Assembly: GCA_032622095.1 (NCBI GenBank)
Contig: CP136061.1
Location: 49,793,797-49,857,796, forward strand
Length of the DNA stretch: 64,000 nt
Direction of reading: 5' to 3'
Source: Siphonodentalium dalli
Taxonomy: Eukaryota > Mollusca > Scaphopoda > Gadilida > Siphonodentaliidae
Part shown: in pieces, positions 1 through 12,372 of the stretch
Layout: every line of letters begins with the position of its first letter
Position numbering within the stretch: the first letter of the stretch is position 1
Notes under the pieces: generated by a model
The model's input: only the letters and a program-made list of their open reading frames with translations
What the model was told of the DNA's origin: nothing
Databases searched by the model: none
Translations under genes and position numbers: made by a program

Positions 1-1025
1 CCAAACATTTCACGATGCACTATTGCGTGTTTATTCAAACCACCCGCGGAAATCTGACCGCATATTGCACATTGGCTTGTGGCTCGCTCAGCTCCCCCAC
101 CTGCCCGCGGTATATCCCCATTTCAATAGCACTGTGGACACTCCATTTGATTTTGTCGGATTTATTATCACACGAAATGTGCGTGTACTTTATATATGAA
201 CTTTTATATTAATTGCACAATATTTTAATCCGACTTCAACGCGACCGTTTGTCGTCAGAGTTCGTTTAACGGCTTAATGAATAGCCCACGATCATAACCA
301 CATGTAATATATAACTATGCATAAGCTACTATATATCCTTAAAACATGCGGATGTTGTTTGTTCATCTTTAGAGAGAAAACTACTGAATGCCTCAAACAC
401 TTGAATCATATATTTCTCAAACCTATCCACTGGTGTATATTATAATTCGTCAACCGGGATTCTGCTCAAAGCCTGCTCTGACGACGGGCGGTCGAAACGT
501 TGAACTAGGACAATATGTATATATAACAAGTGTATATGAGTGATGTGCTCGTATTAATGTTATGCTGACAAACATACAAAATTACTTAAAAAAACAAATG
601 GCGGTAAATCATACAAAAATGTTGAATATTGAATACAAATTAACTAACTTCGTAAATAACGTTTATAAACAAACCATTAAATATTATATTATCTTGACAA
701 ATCAATTTTCAGAATCACGGGTGATAACTCTGTACAAAAATATGACGCCGATGTTGTATTGATATATAGAGTTATCTCGCGCAGCCCACACCAACAATTT
801 GATATCATAAATTTTGTAATGGATTTCTGTTTTTGTTATTAACACTTAGCATGCCAAAACCCAGTGACTTTGATATCATATGCAAATAAACATACATGCA
901 CGTCATAAATATATACATGAACATATTTGTTTATAATTACTTATTTTATATGAATCCATTTGTTTCTTTGTTCCGTATATGTCGTACATTGCTCAGTTAT
1001 GTATATATAATGCCAGACTACAAAC
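1..1025. other. AT-rich non-coding stretch
   Basis: Only short AT-rich reading frames without recognisable motifs occur here. I see no gene, RNA gene or clear repeat before the retrotransposon that begins near 1026. Confidence 0.5.
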
Positions 1026-1168
1026 ATGATGGTACATAGAGTAAATTTCGATGAGGTCAATGGAAATCCGAACATGAATTTCATTACATTATACGAGGAA
1101 CTTCTAAAACAAACCAATGATCCTGATGAACTAGTTCCCGACTCGCCATTTAGCGTTCATAATCACTG

Positions 1169-2066
1169 TTGTCACTACCACTCACCACGGAATTTAAAGC
1201 TAAGTTTGGTGCGTCAAACACTAAAGGACCTAACATCTTGAATCTCAATTGTCGGAGTTTGAATGCAAATTGGGATAAATTCAACTCATTACTCTGTGAT
1301 CTACAATATGACAGCAATGTATTTGACATTATAGGACTCACCGAAGTGTTCAAAATACACAATAACCAAGATTTCCTGTTAGATGGTTATCATCCACTCA
1401 TATATAAGACCAGAGCAGAAAATGACGATGGTAGAGGCGGCGTGTGTACCTTTGTAAATGAAAATGTGCCTTATAAAATTAGAGATGATCTTACTGTCTT
1501 TAACGCTCATATTTTTGAATCACTCTTTCTGGAAATATTTCCAGAAAAAAAGTAGTTCGTACATAATCGGATGTATTTATAGACCGAATACTGCTCCTCT
1601 GGCTGATATAGGCGCTTTCCAATCTTCGCTTGAAAATGTTATAGGTCTTATAAATAACAAACATAAAAAAATGCTATTTTGCTTGGAGATTTTAACATAG
1701 ACTTACTTAAATTATCTACTCATGACAAAACAGAAGAATTCGTCGATACATTGTTCTCAGAAGGCTTCATGCCAACCACTACAAGACCTACTAGAATAAC
1801 AGATTTTACAGCTACTCTCATTGACAACATTTTTTTCCAATGATTTCTCACTGTATGATAAATCAGGAATAATAATTACCGACGTCTCAGACCACTTGGC
1901 ATGTTCTTACATCCATGGAGAACATTCTCCAGCATCTCCTATTAATTCGACACGAGAGCAAAGGGTATATTCATCGCACAATATAAATTGTTTCAAGCGA
2001 ATTCTTACGGCAACTTCTTTTGAAAATGTATACAATTGTCAGTGCCCAAAACGATGCATACAATGA
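1169..2066 (+). pseudogene. LINE ORF2 N-terminal part: AP endonuclease-like domain, frameshifted
   Basis: Pieces in three frames form an apurinic/apyrimidinic endonuclease domain, which nicks target DNA in LINE retrotransposition. Visible blocks are ILNLNCRSLNANWDKFNSLL near 1235-1290, IIGLTEVF near 1330, a GRGGVCTFV block near 1432-1455, IIGCIYRPN near 1564-1590, GDFNIDLL near 1690-1710 and SDHLA near 1888-1900. These correspond to the family's N-terminal, TE, GG, YRPP, GDFN and SDH motifs. The frame shifts at about 1550, 1690 and 1830, so no intact enzyme is encoded. The 70-aa stretch from 1026 may be the original ORF2 start. Confidence 0.8.
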
Positions 2067-4151
2067 ATTCATAACAGCTTATAAAGACGCATTCGAAATA
2101 GCATTTCCTATCACCAATACGCGCATTCCAAAACGTTTCATTAAGCAAAAACCTTGGATGACTATAGGAGTTCTAACCTCTTCACAAACTAAAAACATAT
2201 TATATAAGAAAAAATTGAAGGACCCCACTGACGCAAACACGACAAAATATAAAACATTCCGTAAATTATACAACAAAGTTGTACGAAAGAGTAAAGCACT
2301 ATATTATACGAACATATCTGAAGAAAACAAAGGCAACATGAAAGCAACTTGGAACATTCTCCGAAACGTAATCAATAAAAATAAATCATCGATCCTAACA
2401 CCCACTGAATTCATTAATGACGGTATACGAATTACGGACCCAAAAGAGGTTGCATCGCACTTCAACACATTCTTCGTTGATGTAGGGCATAATATATCTA
2501 ATTATATACCCCAATCCGAATGTTCACATTTCGATTACCTTACCGATCACTACCCAAAGATCTTTAAAATATGTCCAACTAACGAACAGGAAGTAATACT
2601 GACAGCTTTAAAGATAAAATCAAAAAATACCATTGATATTAATAATTTTTCTAGTAAACTCATGAAAACAGCGATAAATGAAGTAGCAAAACCATTAGTG
2701 GACATAAGAAATAAGTCATTCGCAAAAGGGAGATTCCCAGATAGCATGAAAATAGCAAAAGTTATCCCAATATTTAAAAAAGGCGACCACTCAAACTTTA
2801 ATAATTACAGACCAATTAGTATACTACCAATTTTTTCTAAAATTCTCGAGAAAATAATGGCCATTAGACTCACGGATTTTATAAATGATAATGATATTTT
2901 GTACAAACATCAATATGGTTTTCGGAGTAACCACTCAACAGTATATCCCATACTTCATCTTCTGAGTTCTGCTGCAGAAAATAATGATCGAACATCTGGA
3001 GACTCAACATTAGCACTATTTATCGATTTTTCAAAGGCTTTTGACTCAATCGATCACGAAATTGGTTTCGTAGTTATTTATATAATAGACAACAATGTGT
3101 ATATTTCAAATATTCCCTGTCTGAAACTTTACAAGTAAATTGTGGTGTACCACAAGGGTAAATTTTAGGACCACTACTCTTTCTTATTTATGTGAACGAT
3201 ATGAAAAATGCAACAACCCTATCTGTACTTTCATTTGCTGACGACACGACCCTTCATACATCCAACAACGATATGCGTGAATTAGAATTATATATGAACA
3301 CTGAACTAGAAAACTTTAACCAATGGTGTTCTGCAAACTATCTGCAAATAAATCCATCTAAATGTAAATATCTCCTCCTACATCCTATGAACAATTCTCA
3401 TAGAGGTAACAACTTAACAATTCGAATCAACGAAACAGAAATAACTCAGGTTGGCAACAATAGATCTGAAAAATCAGTTACTTATCTAGGCATAAAATTA
3501 GATGAAAATTTGAAATTCCATCAACATATAAATTCTGTGTGTGCTAAAATTAGCAGTACGAATTACTCTCTCAACAAAATCAAGCATTTTTTACCACGTG
3601 AAGCACTGAAATCCTTATATTTTTCATTAGTTCACAGCCATTTGATATATGCAATTCAAATATGGGGAAATTCAAATAAAAAACACAATATTTTCAAACT
3701 TCAGAAAAAAGCAATGCGCATAATTAATAATAAGAAATATAAAAGCCACACTGACCCACTGTTCAAAAATATGGAAATTCTAAAATTTGCTGATCTGCTT
3801 AACTTACATGCAAATCTCCTAATACACGATTGGTTTCACAATCAACTACCAAGTTCATTTCAAAACTTTTTCACAATTTTACAAAATAATACTCGTCAGA
3901 ATGGAATGCTAACGTCTGGAATACCTAAGAGTGTTTTCTCAGAAGATTTACCAGAACATAATTTTCCAAATATATGGAACCATTTAGAATATAGACTTAA
4001 AGATCTCCCAACAAGACCAATGTTTAAAAACGACTATTCTCGAACGATCCTATCTACTTACCAAATGAAACCAAAATGTACATACAATAGATGTCCGACT
4101 GTGCTCATGAGTAATCCTCTTAATTTAGTTTACCAATATAGTAATAGTTGA
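2020..4151 (+). pseudogene. LINE ORF2 reverse transcriptase and C-terminal region, broken
   Basis: The region reads as a non-LTR reverse transcriptase. Visible motifs are FKKGDHSNFNNYRPISILP (about 2780-2835), a KILEKIM helix, KHQYGFRSNHST (about 2905-2940), and LFIDFSKAFDSIDHE (about 3015-3060), which carries the first catalytic Asp. After a frameshift comes VPQG followed by a TAA stop where Ser or Thr is expected. In the next frame ILGPLLFLIYVND is followed by LSFADDTTLHTS (about 3230-3262), the catalytic FADD box. The C-terminal part (3300-4151) keeps the thumb-like LGIKLDENLKF block and the usual non-LTR tail. The stop and the frameshift near 3060 inactivate it. Confidence 0.9.
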
Positions 4152-4575
4152 ATAATGATTCCCTAAAAATTAATACCCTAAAAAAAAAAGTATTTACCAT
4201 CCCCCATCTTATTCCATTTCATCTCATTGCGAACCTCAATCATGAACGACCTATGACCTCATCTCATCAAAACATTGCACTGATATATTATACATTCTAT
4301 GTTATTAGCTGAGCGATGGACGAATATTATTACTTGAATGTTTCTTCTTTTCGAAACAAATGTAAACATTCTATATATATTTAAGTAATTAACATAATTC
4401 TATGATTTCTTTATATCCTCCGGTTTTGGGGACGGTAGGAAGACAGCCTTTATAGGTTATGCCATCCCCAATAACTCATTGTCTGTATAAATTAATTGTG
4501 TAAAAATATATGTTATATTGAGGTATGAATAAATAATCATAGTCATAGTCATAGCCTCATATTATAAGTTCGGGT

Positions 4576-4700
4576 ACGCTCAGTGGTCGGATATGGTGTC
4601 ATGTGAGGCGAAGTGAGATCAATATTAGGCGAAGCCGTAGGTCGAGCCTAATAGTGATCTCGCTGAGCCTCACATGACACCATATGCGATCACTAAGCGT
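4576..4700. repeat. Palindromic hairpin repeat, 125 bp
   Basis: Left arm ACGCTCAGTGGTCGGATATG and right arm ending GCGATCACTAAGCGT are inverted copies with a few mismatches. A further inner inverted block (GTGAGATCAATATTAGGC against GCCTAATAGTGATCTCGC) surrounds a loop of about 15 bases. This looks like a small foldback MITE. I found no clear target duplication. Confidence 0.75.
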
Positions 4701-5939
4701 CCAGTGACATATTTATCATGTCAGCGGACAAAATGCAGCATATCCATTTAATCAATGGTCGCTGTAATTTATTTTAATTTGTAACTTATGTAACGTCCCG
4801 GTGACGCACCATGGTCGTTGAAACGTTAATGCATTGAGTCAATGGCTAATCGCCAGAAGTGGGACAACAAATTGAGTTTGATAGTTAAGTTATGAGTCTT
4901 TACAATTCCTCAAATATATTACATGCGTATTTTGGTACATGGTATACTATGTCTTTAAATTCGCAGTAAATTATTTCCGACAGATATCCCTTTTCTTGGC
5001 GGCAAAACCCGAAATATCCCCGAGGCGACAGTTTTATATTTCTGAAAAACAAGATGCTGGATAAGCACTTAATATTGATTTCGTATTGGTAACTGACGCC
5101 ATCATCGACCTAATACGGGTTCATCCACCGTCACTATTTATCGACGCTGATTGGCTAATCGCAAGAGCAGATATAATACTATGAAAACTACGGCTGTTGT
5201 AACTGGTGTCAGACGAGATAATCGACATTCAAAACCAACCTGCGATACAGAAAGTCTGCGAATCGTTTGATCGGCATATTGGTGATCGTGAACAACTTGT
5301 TAAACCTGATTCCGAAAACCTGGGAGGAATGCTCCTGTTGAAACAGTAGGAAAATCTTCAATCGCCATAGAAAGACCAGAGAGGTTTCGTGAATTCACGG
5401 TTAAAATGCAGTTATGCTAACATTTTTCATTGCATATATTAAATTTTTTATTTGTTATTTACAGAACTATTTTTTGGAGGAAAAGTCACCATAAAACAAT
5501 ATAATGTCTGAAAATATGAATCAGTATTGAGTGCTTTCGTCTGCCAGATTATTGCAAACGTGGTTGAATAATATTATGTTGTTTTATGTTGTTTTGGTCC
5601 TTCACACGACAAAATATGCATTGAAAAATGTATGATTTATTTTCTCGCATGGAGTAATGATTTCAGATGGTAGATTGAGCGCATACACTAGTTGGGTTCA
5701 TAAGCTCGATAATGCAGTATTTTTTGCAAATATGTCAAACACTCTATTGACCTACCCAAAACATATTTTTTATTTTAAAAAAAACACCCTTTTACATAAT
5801 AAAACGTATCTCCTATATTGTGAGGGCGAACATGTGTTGTTATAGTACTATAGCATACACTGGTTATAGAGGATAATGATTTCCCCTCAAAATAGATAGT
5901 TTGAATGGGGCGCCTCCTCAATTGTCACCAATTTCCGTA
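4701..5939. other. Non-coding, nothing recognised
   Basis: No supported gene. A 62-aa frame at 5657-5845 has no recognisable motif. Confidence 0.4.
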
Positions 5940-6114
5940 TTATATAAGAAATGACTGGAAGATCGATTGGGGTCATTGGATTTTGACCGACAGAGTAATT
6001 AAACAAAGTTTGTGTGAATCCAGAAGGGATTCACACGAACTTTATATAATTACTCTGTCGGTCAAAACCAATGACCCCAATCAATCTGCAAGTCATTTCT
6101 TATAATCATATACC
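5940..6114. repeat. Near-perfect hairpin (foldback MITE), about 175 bp
   Basis: The left arm (TATAAGAAATGACTGGAAGA, GATTGGGGTCATTGG, TTTTGACCGACAGAGTAATT, TGTGTGAATCC) is repeated inverted on the right around a 4-base loop near 6023. The arms are about 85 bp each, with a few mismatches and one small indel. The reading frame across it is only a by-product of the inverted repeat. Confidence 0.85.
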
Positions 6115-9100
6115 AGTACATTTAATTAGAACATTAATCATTTGAACAGCTTCTCAAAAGTACCACAACGATTGCAAGCAAAATAATTTCATTGTACAAA
6201 TTTCAACAGAGTCTCACAATAACAACACGCAGCTTGAAGTGACGTAGGTGGTTCGTCGCTTTTTTATGAAGTGGTCGACTTCATTTATTGCCTGATGAAT
6301 GTCGTAAACATTCGTAAACATTCGTGTAACCGTTTCGCGATTTGTACTGATTCTTAAGGAAGCTAATTGTGTGAATGCAGAGGATGTGTGACTATAGTCA
6401 AATAGTTGAATACAGGATGAGCTTGACCTGATAATGCAGTACCACTGACCTAAGGGGTTATATACAAGGTCGAAGTCCAGAGTCTGGAATTTTGCTCTGA
6501 CAGAATAATTTTTCGAGGAACAGATCCCCCATAGCGAGTTCAAGACACACTTAATTTTCGAATTCCCGGATCAAATTATATACACCATATTCCATGCTAT
6601 ATACCATTTAAAAGAGGAAGTTCCAAAACATTATATTACCAACTTATCCAGTGTAATAAACTGTGATCATGTTGTTTTTGTCAAGGTACCGATGTGTTTT
6701 GTGCTTAATTTAGATCTGGTTTGTACTGCCAGTTTATTATTCTGGAATGGAAGGGGAATAACTCTATCACTTGGTTGTGAATTATGATGAATTCTGGGGT
6801 AAATAACAGGGGAAGTTTTGTGGTGAATCTGAGAATCTCTATCACTTGGTGGACACTCATATAGGCCACAGCTATTCCGTATTCTGGTGGACTATATATA
6901 TATATTTTCCTCTTTCAAATGGTATATATATGTACTCAATCTCAAATTTATCGAAAAATTAAAAAACAATCTATTTTTTTGAATGGGGGGGGGGGGGTTA
7001 TGATGTGATGGAACTTTTGGCAACATTTCAATTATCTTGACCAATGTCACTAGTGACTGGTAAAGGTAAAGCAACATTATATATAATATGCCGTAACTGG
7101 CCTTCCTACAGCTAGGCTTCAAATGTTATATATATTTGTTTTTTTTTTATTGCAGAATATTTACATAGCCCATCTGTGTTAAACTAAATCATGTTCGCTG
7201 ATTGGTCAACTGCCAATTGGGTCACCCGTTTCATACCCCAATAACACACAGACCGTAACACAAATACACCGTCACACATTGTTGCCCTAATCTGACCTAA
7301 TCACTAAAAGCGGTCAGCTGCATAATTGGGCGTGCTTTTCATCGTTCAGCCGAATTGCATGTGAAACCAGTTATTTATATTGATCATGTTATCGTTGCTA
7401 AGTGTATGGAAAACTTATATTGGGCTGACTCAATGTGCTGAGTGGGATAGTCTCAAATTATCAGCAGATTTTGTGAAAATAAATAAGAATACACTCAGCT
7501 AGTTTATGGGAATAAATCATCATAAAGCTATACAATTATAAGAAATGAATGGGGGCACATTTAGTGAGAATCGCTTTGCGGTTGACACAATGTGCCCCCA
7601 ACGACCACAGCATCGTATCGTATTCCCAAATAACACACCACAACGAAACGAAAAATATTTATATTCAATATGGAACAGCTGTGGAGTAGGAGTGTCCGCC
7701 AAGTGATTCCCAGATTCACCAAGACTTCCCCCGGTATTTACCTAGAATTCATCATAATCACAACTAAGAGATAGAGTTATGCTCCTTCCATTGATAAAAA
7801 TAATCTGGCATTACAGACCATATCCATATTAAGGAAAGAACAGACGTCGATACATATACCTTGACAAAAACAACATGTTCAACTTTATTCGACCGGGTAA
7901 GTTTATATTACAAGGTTTTGGAGCTTCCTCTTTCAAATAATATGGAATATGTTGTATATAATCACACGGCACAATCGTTTCGACGATTCTACTACCAATT
8001 CCACGATTCTGCGGCTTGACAACCACGGTGCTGCGGCAATTTAACGAGTCTACGACCAGGCTGATGCGATTAACACGAAAAAACATTAAGAAATGAATAA
8101 TCCCAGAAATATAGACAGTTATGTACCACATATTATATTTCTATTATGTACGGCGATCTTCGATTCGATAATCGGTAGAGAGTTCAGCACTAGACAGTTA
8201 GCACAACAATACATAATCTTTGACACAAATAGACCAGTTGTTTTGGATTTACACACATCACTGTGTGAAATTCGTCTTTAGAGTTGAGAAAATATATATA
8301 ATGTCCTATAAAATTGAGTGGAAACCAAATAATAACACAGCCGCATACGTCTTTGGTTGATTTTTCACAACTGATGTTAACCTCAGTTATGTGATTGATG
8401 GCACTGTGTCTATATTTGTGGGGGGTATCATCGCACTCAATTGACAACGCCGAGTAGTCGACTATGACAACGACGATTGTGAGACCAGCAATTGAAATTT
8501 CATTAACTTGTGCTCATGAGAAGTCGTTTTCTAATGAATACGCATATGAATCACACGACATCAAGGCTACCAGATTAAGACTCTTTTATTTGGAGCCAGC
8601 TGTGGAAAATAGAGTAATGTATATCGTATATTGCTATACTGTACAGGTTTAATTTCCATATCTGTGGACCACACATTACATGATTTAAATTTTCCGCCTA
8701 TCCAACTTTCCTTCCGTCTGTCTGTACGCCGACTCACAATGCCTCGGTATTTTCTTATAATGGCCAACATGTCTTATTCTCAGTTGCGTTGTGGTATCGA
8801 TGGTGGGGAATGATCGCCTTCATGTTAGAAATTAACTCCACACATGAAACTTAATATTTTGTTTTGAGTATAATATTCCATATTTTGACATCCAGGTATA
8901 TATATCTATAAACGGTGAAAATGATATTCTATAATGATTTATTTATTTGTGATTAAAATCTAGTTATCTAAAATATAATTCCCTCGCGCAGTCAAGATTT
9001 GCCACCAGATATTACAATTCTATGACATTTATTTCCTATTAATTCTTAACTCATTTGAAGTACGCATGCACACACCAGTTTACCCAATTAAAAATACTAC

Positions 9101-10269
9101 CGCAACAAAAGACCCCATGTTAATAATATACCGGCAAGTTGGCGTCCGAACCGGGGGATCAGGGGTAGGGGGTCATAAATCAGCGTATCCCTATAAAGGT
9201 TTTTTTTTTATTTTGACTACTTTCGGGACCAACCAACCCAATGTTCTACTACATGTGGGGATCAGTAAATACACAGTATTGTATTGAATCCAGGACATGT
9301 GCATTGTACAACGAAGGTACTGTTCCAAACATTTATTGATGCAGCATACACGGGCTTACATGCACGCACAACTAAGCTGTCCGATCATGCAGTGGCAGAT
9401 ACGTCGTATACAAATGAAAATTACCGTTCAATGATCGCACAATCGTCGTTGTCATGGTCGAAGCGGGGCGTTGTCAAACAGTTGACACTGTTTCTGCATT
9501 TCTGTGTGTAGTTTAATCGAATATTGCGTCAACGGAGGTACGAATTTGACAAATAATAAATTTATGCTTAGCAAAGCTTACGTTGGATGTTAATTTTCGC
9601 ACTGTTAATGTCCCCTTGTAGCCCAAGAAACGACTTTTTGCGATCGGTTCGCGGTTCGATCGGATTATCCAGACTTGACTGAGCCGATTGTGACTCATTT
9701 TATGTATTGATCGCATCTTCGTATGTATTCCGTGAGTCAACCTGGTGGACCTGCAAAGTCTACTCTACACAATGTATACAAGAAGAGGCCCACTTTTATC
9801 GTTCCAACTCAGGAAAAGGCCCCATTATCTAAGTTTGTCATAAAATATCACGTATAATTAGGCCGCAGAATCGTTGAACTGCCGTAGCACCGTGGTTGTC
9901 ATGCCGCAGAATCGTGGAATTGGTCGTATAATCGTCGAAACGATTGTGCCGTGTGATAATGGTATTCAAAAAATAAGTGGGCCTTTAAATATAACTATAC
10001 TAGTTGAATTCATGATGAGGTTGACCTGACAATGCCGTACCACTAACCTAAGGGGTTATATACAAGGTCGAGGTTGAGTCCGGAGTCTGGATGTCCGTAA
10101 CCAAGATCGTTGAGCAGCAATAAACCCTGAATGCTTTTGTCGAAGACGCCACTCCCACGCTGTAGGTTAACGTTTTTAGCAGTGTAACAAGGCAGCGATG
10201 CGATCACATGCACGCCGTTATCTGCCAGAAACTGTGGAGTATCCTCCTGACCTGAAAGTTGTCAATGTT
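6115..10269. other. Non-coding stretch with small dispersed repeats
   Basis: No gene is supported. Two similar blocks of about 90 bp, both containing CCTAAGGGGTTATATACAAG, lie at about 6408-6495 and 10004-10092 in the same orientation. Two inverted copies of a block of about 95 bp, each containing ACGGCACAATCGTTTCGACG, lie at about 7964-8056 and 9858-9958. The second copy sits between short inverted ends AGGCCCACTT...AAGTGGGCCT (about 9786-9985), a possible MITE. A G12 run lies near 6986. Confidence 0.45.
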
Positions 10270-10851
10270 TAAGCCTGAAAATAGTGTGTCTGTCATTTGC
10301 AGAACGAGGTCCACAGAGGGTGAATTTTGTGAGCGTCACCAAACACTGTTCTTCGCATAGATTGCATAATCGAGGTTTCCAATGGGAGTACATCACAATA
10401 TTCACCATTTGGGAACTTCAATCTGAGTCTATGTCTCCCATAGCAGATGGGGGGCATGCAAGAGGGTGAATTTGGTGAAGCTAATGCTATGCGGGATAGC
10501 GTCACTAAATTCAGACTCTGTGGACCTCATTCTGCTTAGGCCTAATCTTCTGGGAAAGTATCTATAGTCACAAATTTAGATAGTTTTAGTTACTTTTTCC
10601 CTTCTGGGAAGTTTCTATATCCCCTGATTTGCAGAAGATAACATGCACAATCGAGGTGACTACTGGGTGCGCATCAACTTCAACTGGGGAACTTTAATAT
10701 TATCCTAGGTCTCCCATAGCAGTTGGGGCCTAAGCCGACTGAGGTTCCCAGAGGGTGAATCTTTTTATGCTAGCCCGCCGTGCGGACGTCGCTAAATTAA
10801 TCTTCTAGGCACCTCATTCTGAAAATGACAGACACACTATATGCAGACTTG
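10270..10851. mobile_element. hAT-type MITE, diverged copy (582 bp)
   Basis: The inner terminal inverted repeats are ATAGTGTGTCTGTCATTTGC (left) and its near complement ending GACAGACACACTAT (right). Just inside lie the GAGGT...CAGAGGGTGAAT blocks also present in the 22845-23098 copy. The flanking 8-mers are TCAATGTT and TCAATGCC, a 6/8 match that fits a decayed 8-bp hAT target duplication. The interior contains further inverted copies of the same blocks. Confidence 0.65.
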
Positions 10852-11733
10852 TCAATGCCCCATGCATACCAAACACCATGGCGGGACCTATGTCCTATGT
10901 TTCTCGAAAATGGCGGCAAGATGTCTGTTCTGTTCTCGTAAAGTACGTAGCATTCTTGTATGTGTTAAAATTGTTATGTTGAATATGATATAAAATAGCC
11001 TTGGACAAGGAGGATAAAATGTTGCACATTTTTTTTATTGGTAGCTGTTTTATGTGTTTGTTGTTGGGGTATTGTTAAAACAGGCCATGTCTTTATGAAT
11101 GCGGCAGTCATTAGCCTTGTTGAACCGTATAGCTGTTTCTTTGTTTATGCCTTCAGTTTTTGTTATGTTCAGAGGATATACGCGTATGACGTAGGTAATA
11201 TTTATATGGGGACGGGACTCATAGAGAGCTTGACAAAAATTGACACATATCTCATTCACTATCTATTTTTTGTTGAGTTATTTATATAGATGAAGAAAAC
11301 GATGAATACATTCTTCGATGTGAGATATCTTGCCGCCATTTTTTATACTATTTAGGATCATTTAGGTATGGATTGCCTTGATCTGTATCGGAATGGTCGT
11401 TTTTCAGTCGCTAAACAACTTCTTGTCAATGTCGGGTTTTGGTGGAACAAACACAGAGGGTAAATTTCGCTCGACAATCACTCAAATACGTGTAGAAACA
11501 TTACGACACCGGTCAGAAACTCACACACTCGATCAGATACACTAATAGTTGCGTATCGTCCAATTGTGCGTGTACACCACACATCATCGTTTCTGTGAAT
11601 GCAACCAGCTTCACCATCGTTATTTATATACAAGTAGATATGGCAGATTTATTTCATCTAAAAAATATTTATTGTGCCCAAACATAAATACATAACATAT
11701 ACAGTACTGGTACAATACTACAAACAGAAGACA

Positions 11734-11785
11734 GGGGCCTCGGTGGCTCAATCGGTTAGGGTACAACTCCAAGCCGTTTCGGCCT
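11734..11785 (+). repeat. Possible tRNA-derived SINE head
   Basis: GGGGCCTCGGTGGCTCAATC followed by GGTTAGGG resembles the 5' half of a tRNA. TGGCTCAATCGG matches the internal promoter A box, and the D-loop-like GGTTAGGG follows. No convincing B box (GGTTCGAATCC) is found downstream, so it is not a tRNA gene and at best a truncated SINE. Confidence 0.4.
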
Positions 11786-12269
11786 CTAGAAAACATCTAT
11801 AAAACGCAAATTTGTTTGTTGTATCCAAAGACGAATACCATTCGGTTATGTATGCATGCACGAGTTTCTGTTTTACAGCACAAGAACATATTTTAACACT
11901 ACTGATTTATTCTGCCATGTATAAGACATACCTATTACGTACACATTTTAGCCATGGGATATTTACCGATTCCTTCGCACTTGATTCTGTCATAGTGGTG
12001 TAAAGGGTATATGTGAGTCTCGTACTTTCCATAGTTATTATTACAAGATAAGGTATATGCAGAACTAGTTTAACTAGATTATCAGCTAGCCCTGATGGTT
12101 TAGCTAGCCGAAACAGACTCGTTTTGTGATATTTGAAACATTTTTATTAAAAAAAATAGAGTTTTTGAAGTTATTTTTTTAATGTATTTAGAATGAACTC
12201 TTGCTCAATTTAATATTTAAAAACAAATTTAATTAAAAATTATTAAAACAAAATCATATCCAAAAAATT

Positions 12270-12372
12270 TAACGCCGTTCTTGCATCGGCCGTGGTACCC
12301 CGAGTCACCAAATTTGGTTGAAATCGGTCCAGAGGTCTGGGATAAAAATCGCGAAGATATATATATATAATA
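12270..12372 (+). repeat. 3' tail of an interspersed repeat
   Basis: The block contains CACCAAATTTGGTTGAAATC, then GGTCCAGAGGTCTGGG and a terminal (AT)n run. The CCAAATTT-GAAATCGG-(AT)n layout resembles the repeat tails near 27045-27165 and 60200-60320. Class not determined. Confidence 0.4.

Larger units (their letters stand above)
1026..4552 (+). mobile_element. Decayed non-LTR retrotransposon (LINE, CR1/L2/Jockey-type)
   Basis: The element reads on the plus strand as an endonuclease region, then reverse transcriptase, then a non-coding 3' tail. The tail (4152-4552) ends in AATAAATAATC followed by short ATAGTC tandem repeats. Ending in simple tandem repeats rather than a long poly(A) is common in CR1/L2-group LINEs. 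Coding is broken by frameshifts near 1165, 1550, 1690, 1830, 2030 and 3060, plus an in-frame stop in the PQG motif, so the copy is dead. The 5' border is uncertain; 1026 is the first in-frame ATG of the region that leads into the endonuclease. Clade assignment is by motif memory only. Confidence 0.85.

Noticed and set aside
11734-11785. Candidate tRNA gene
   Set aside because: Only the A-box half is tRNA-like; no B box, anticodon stem or acceptor pairing could be found.
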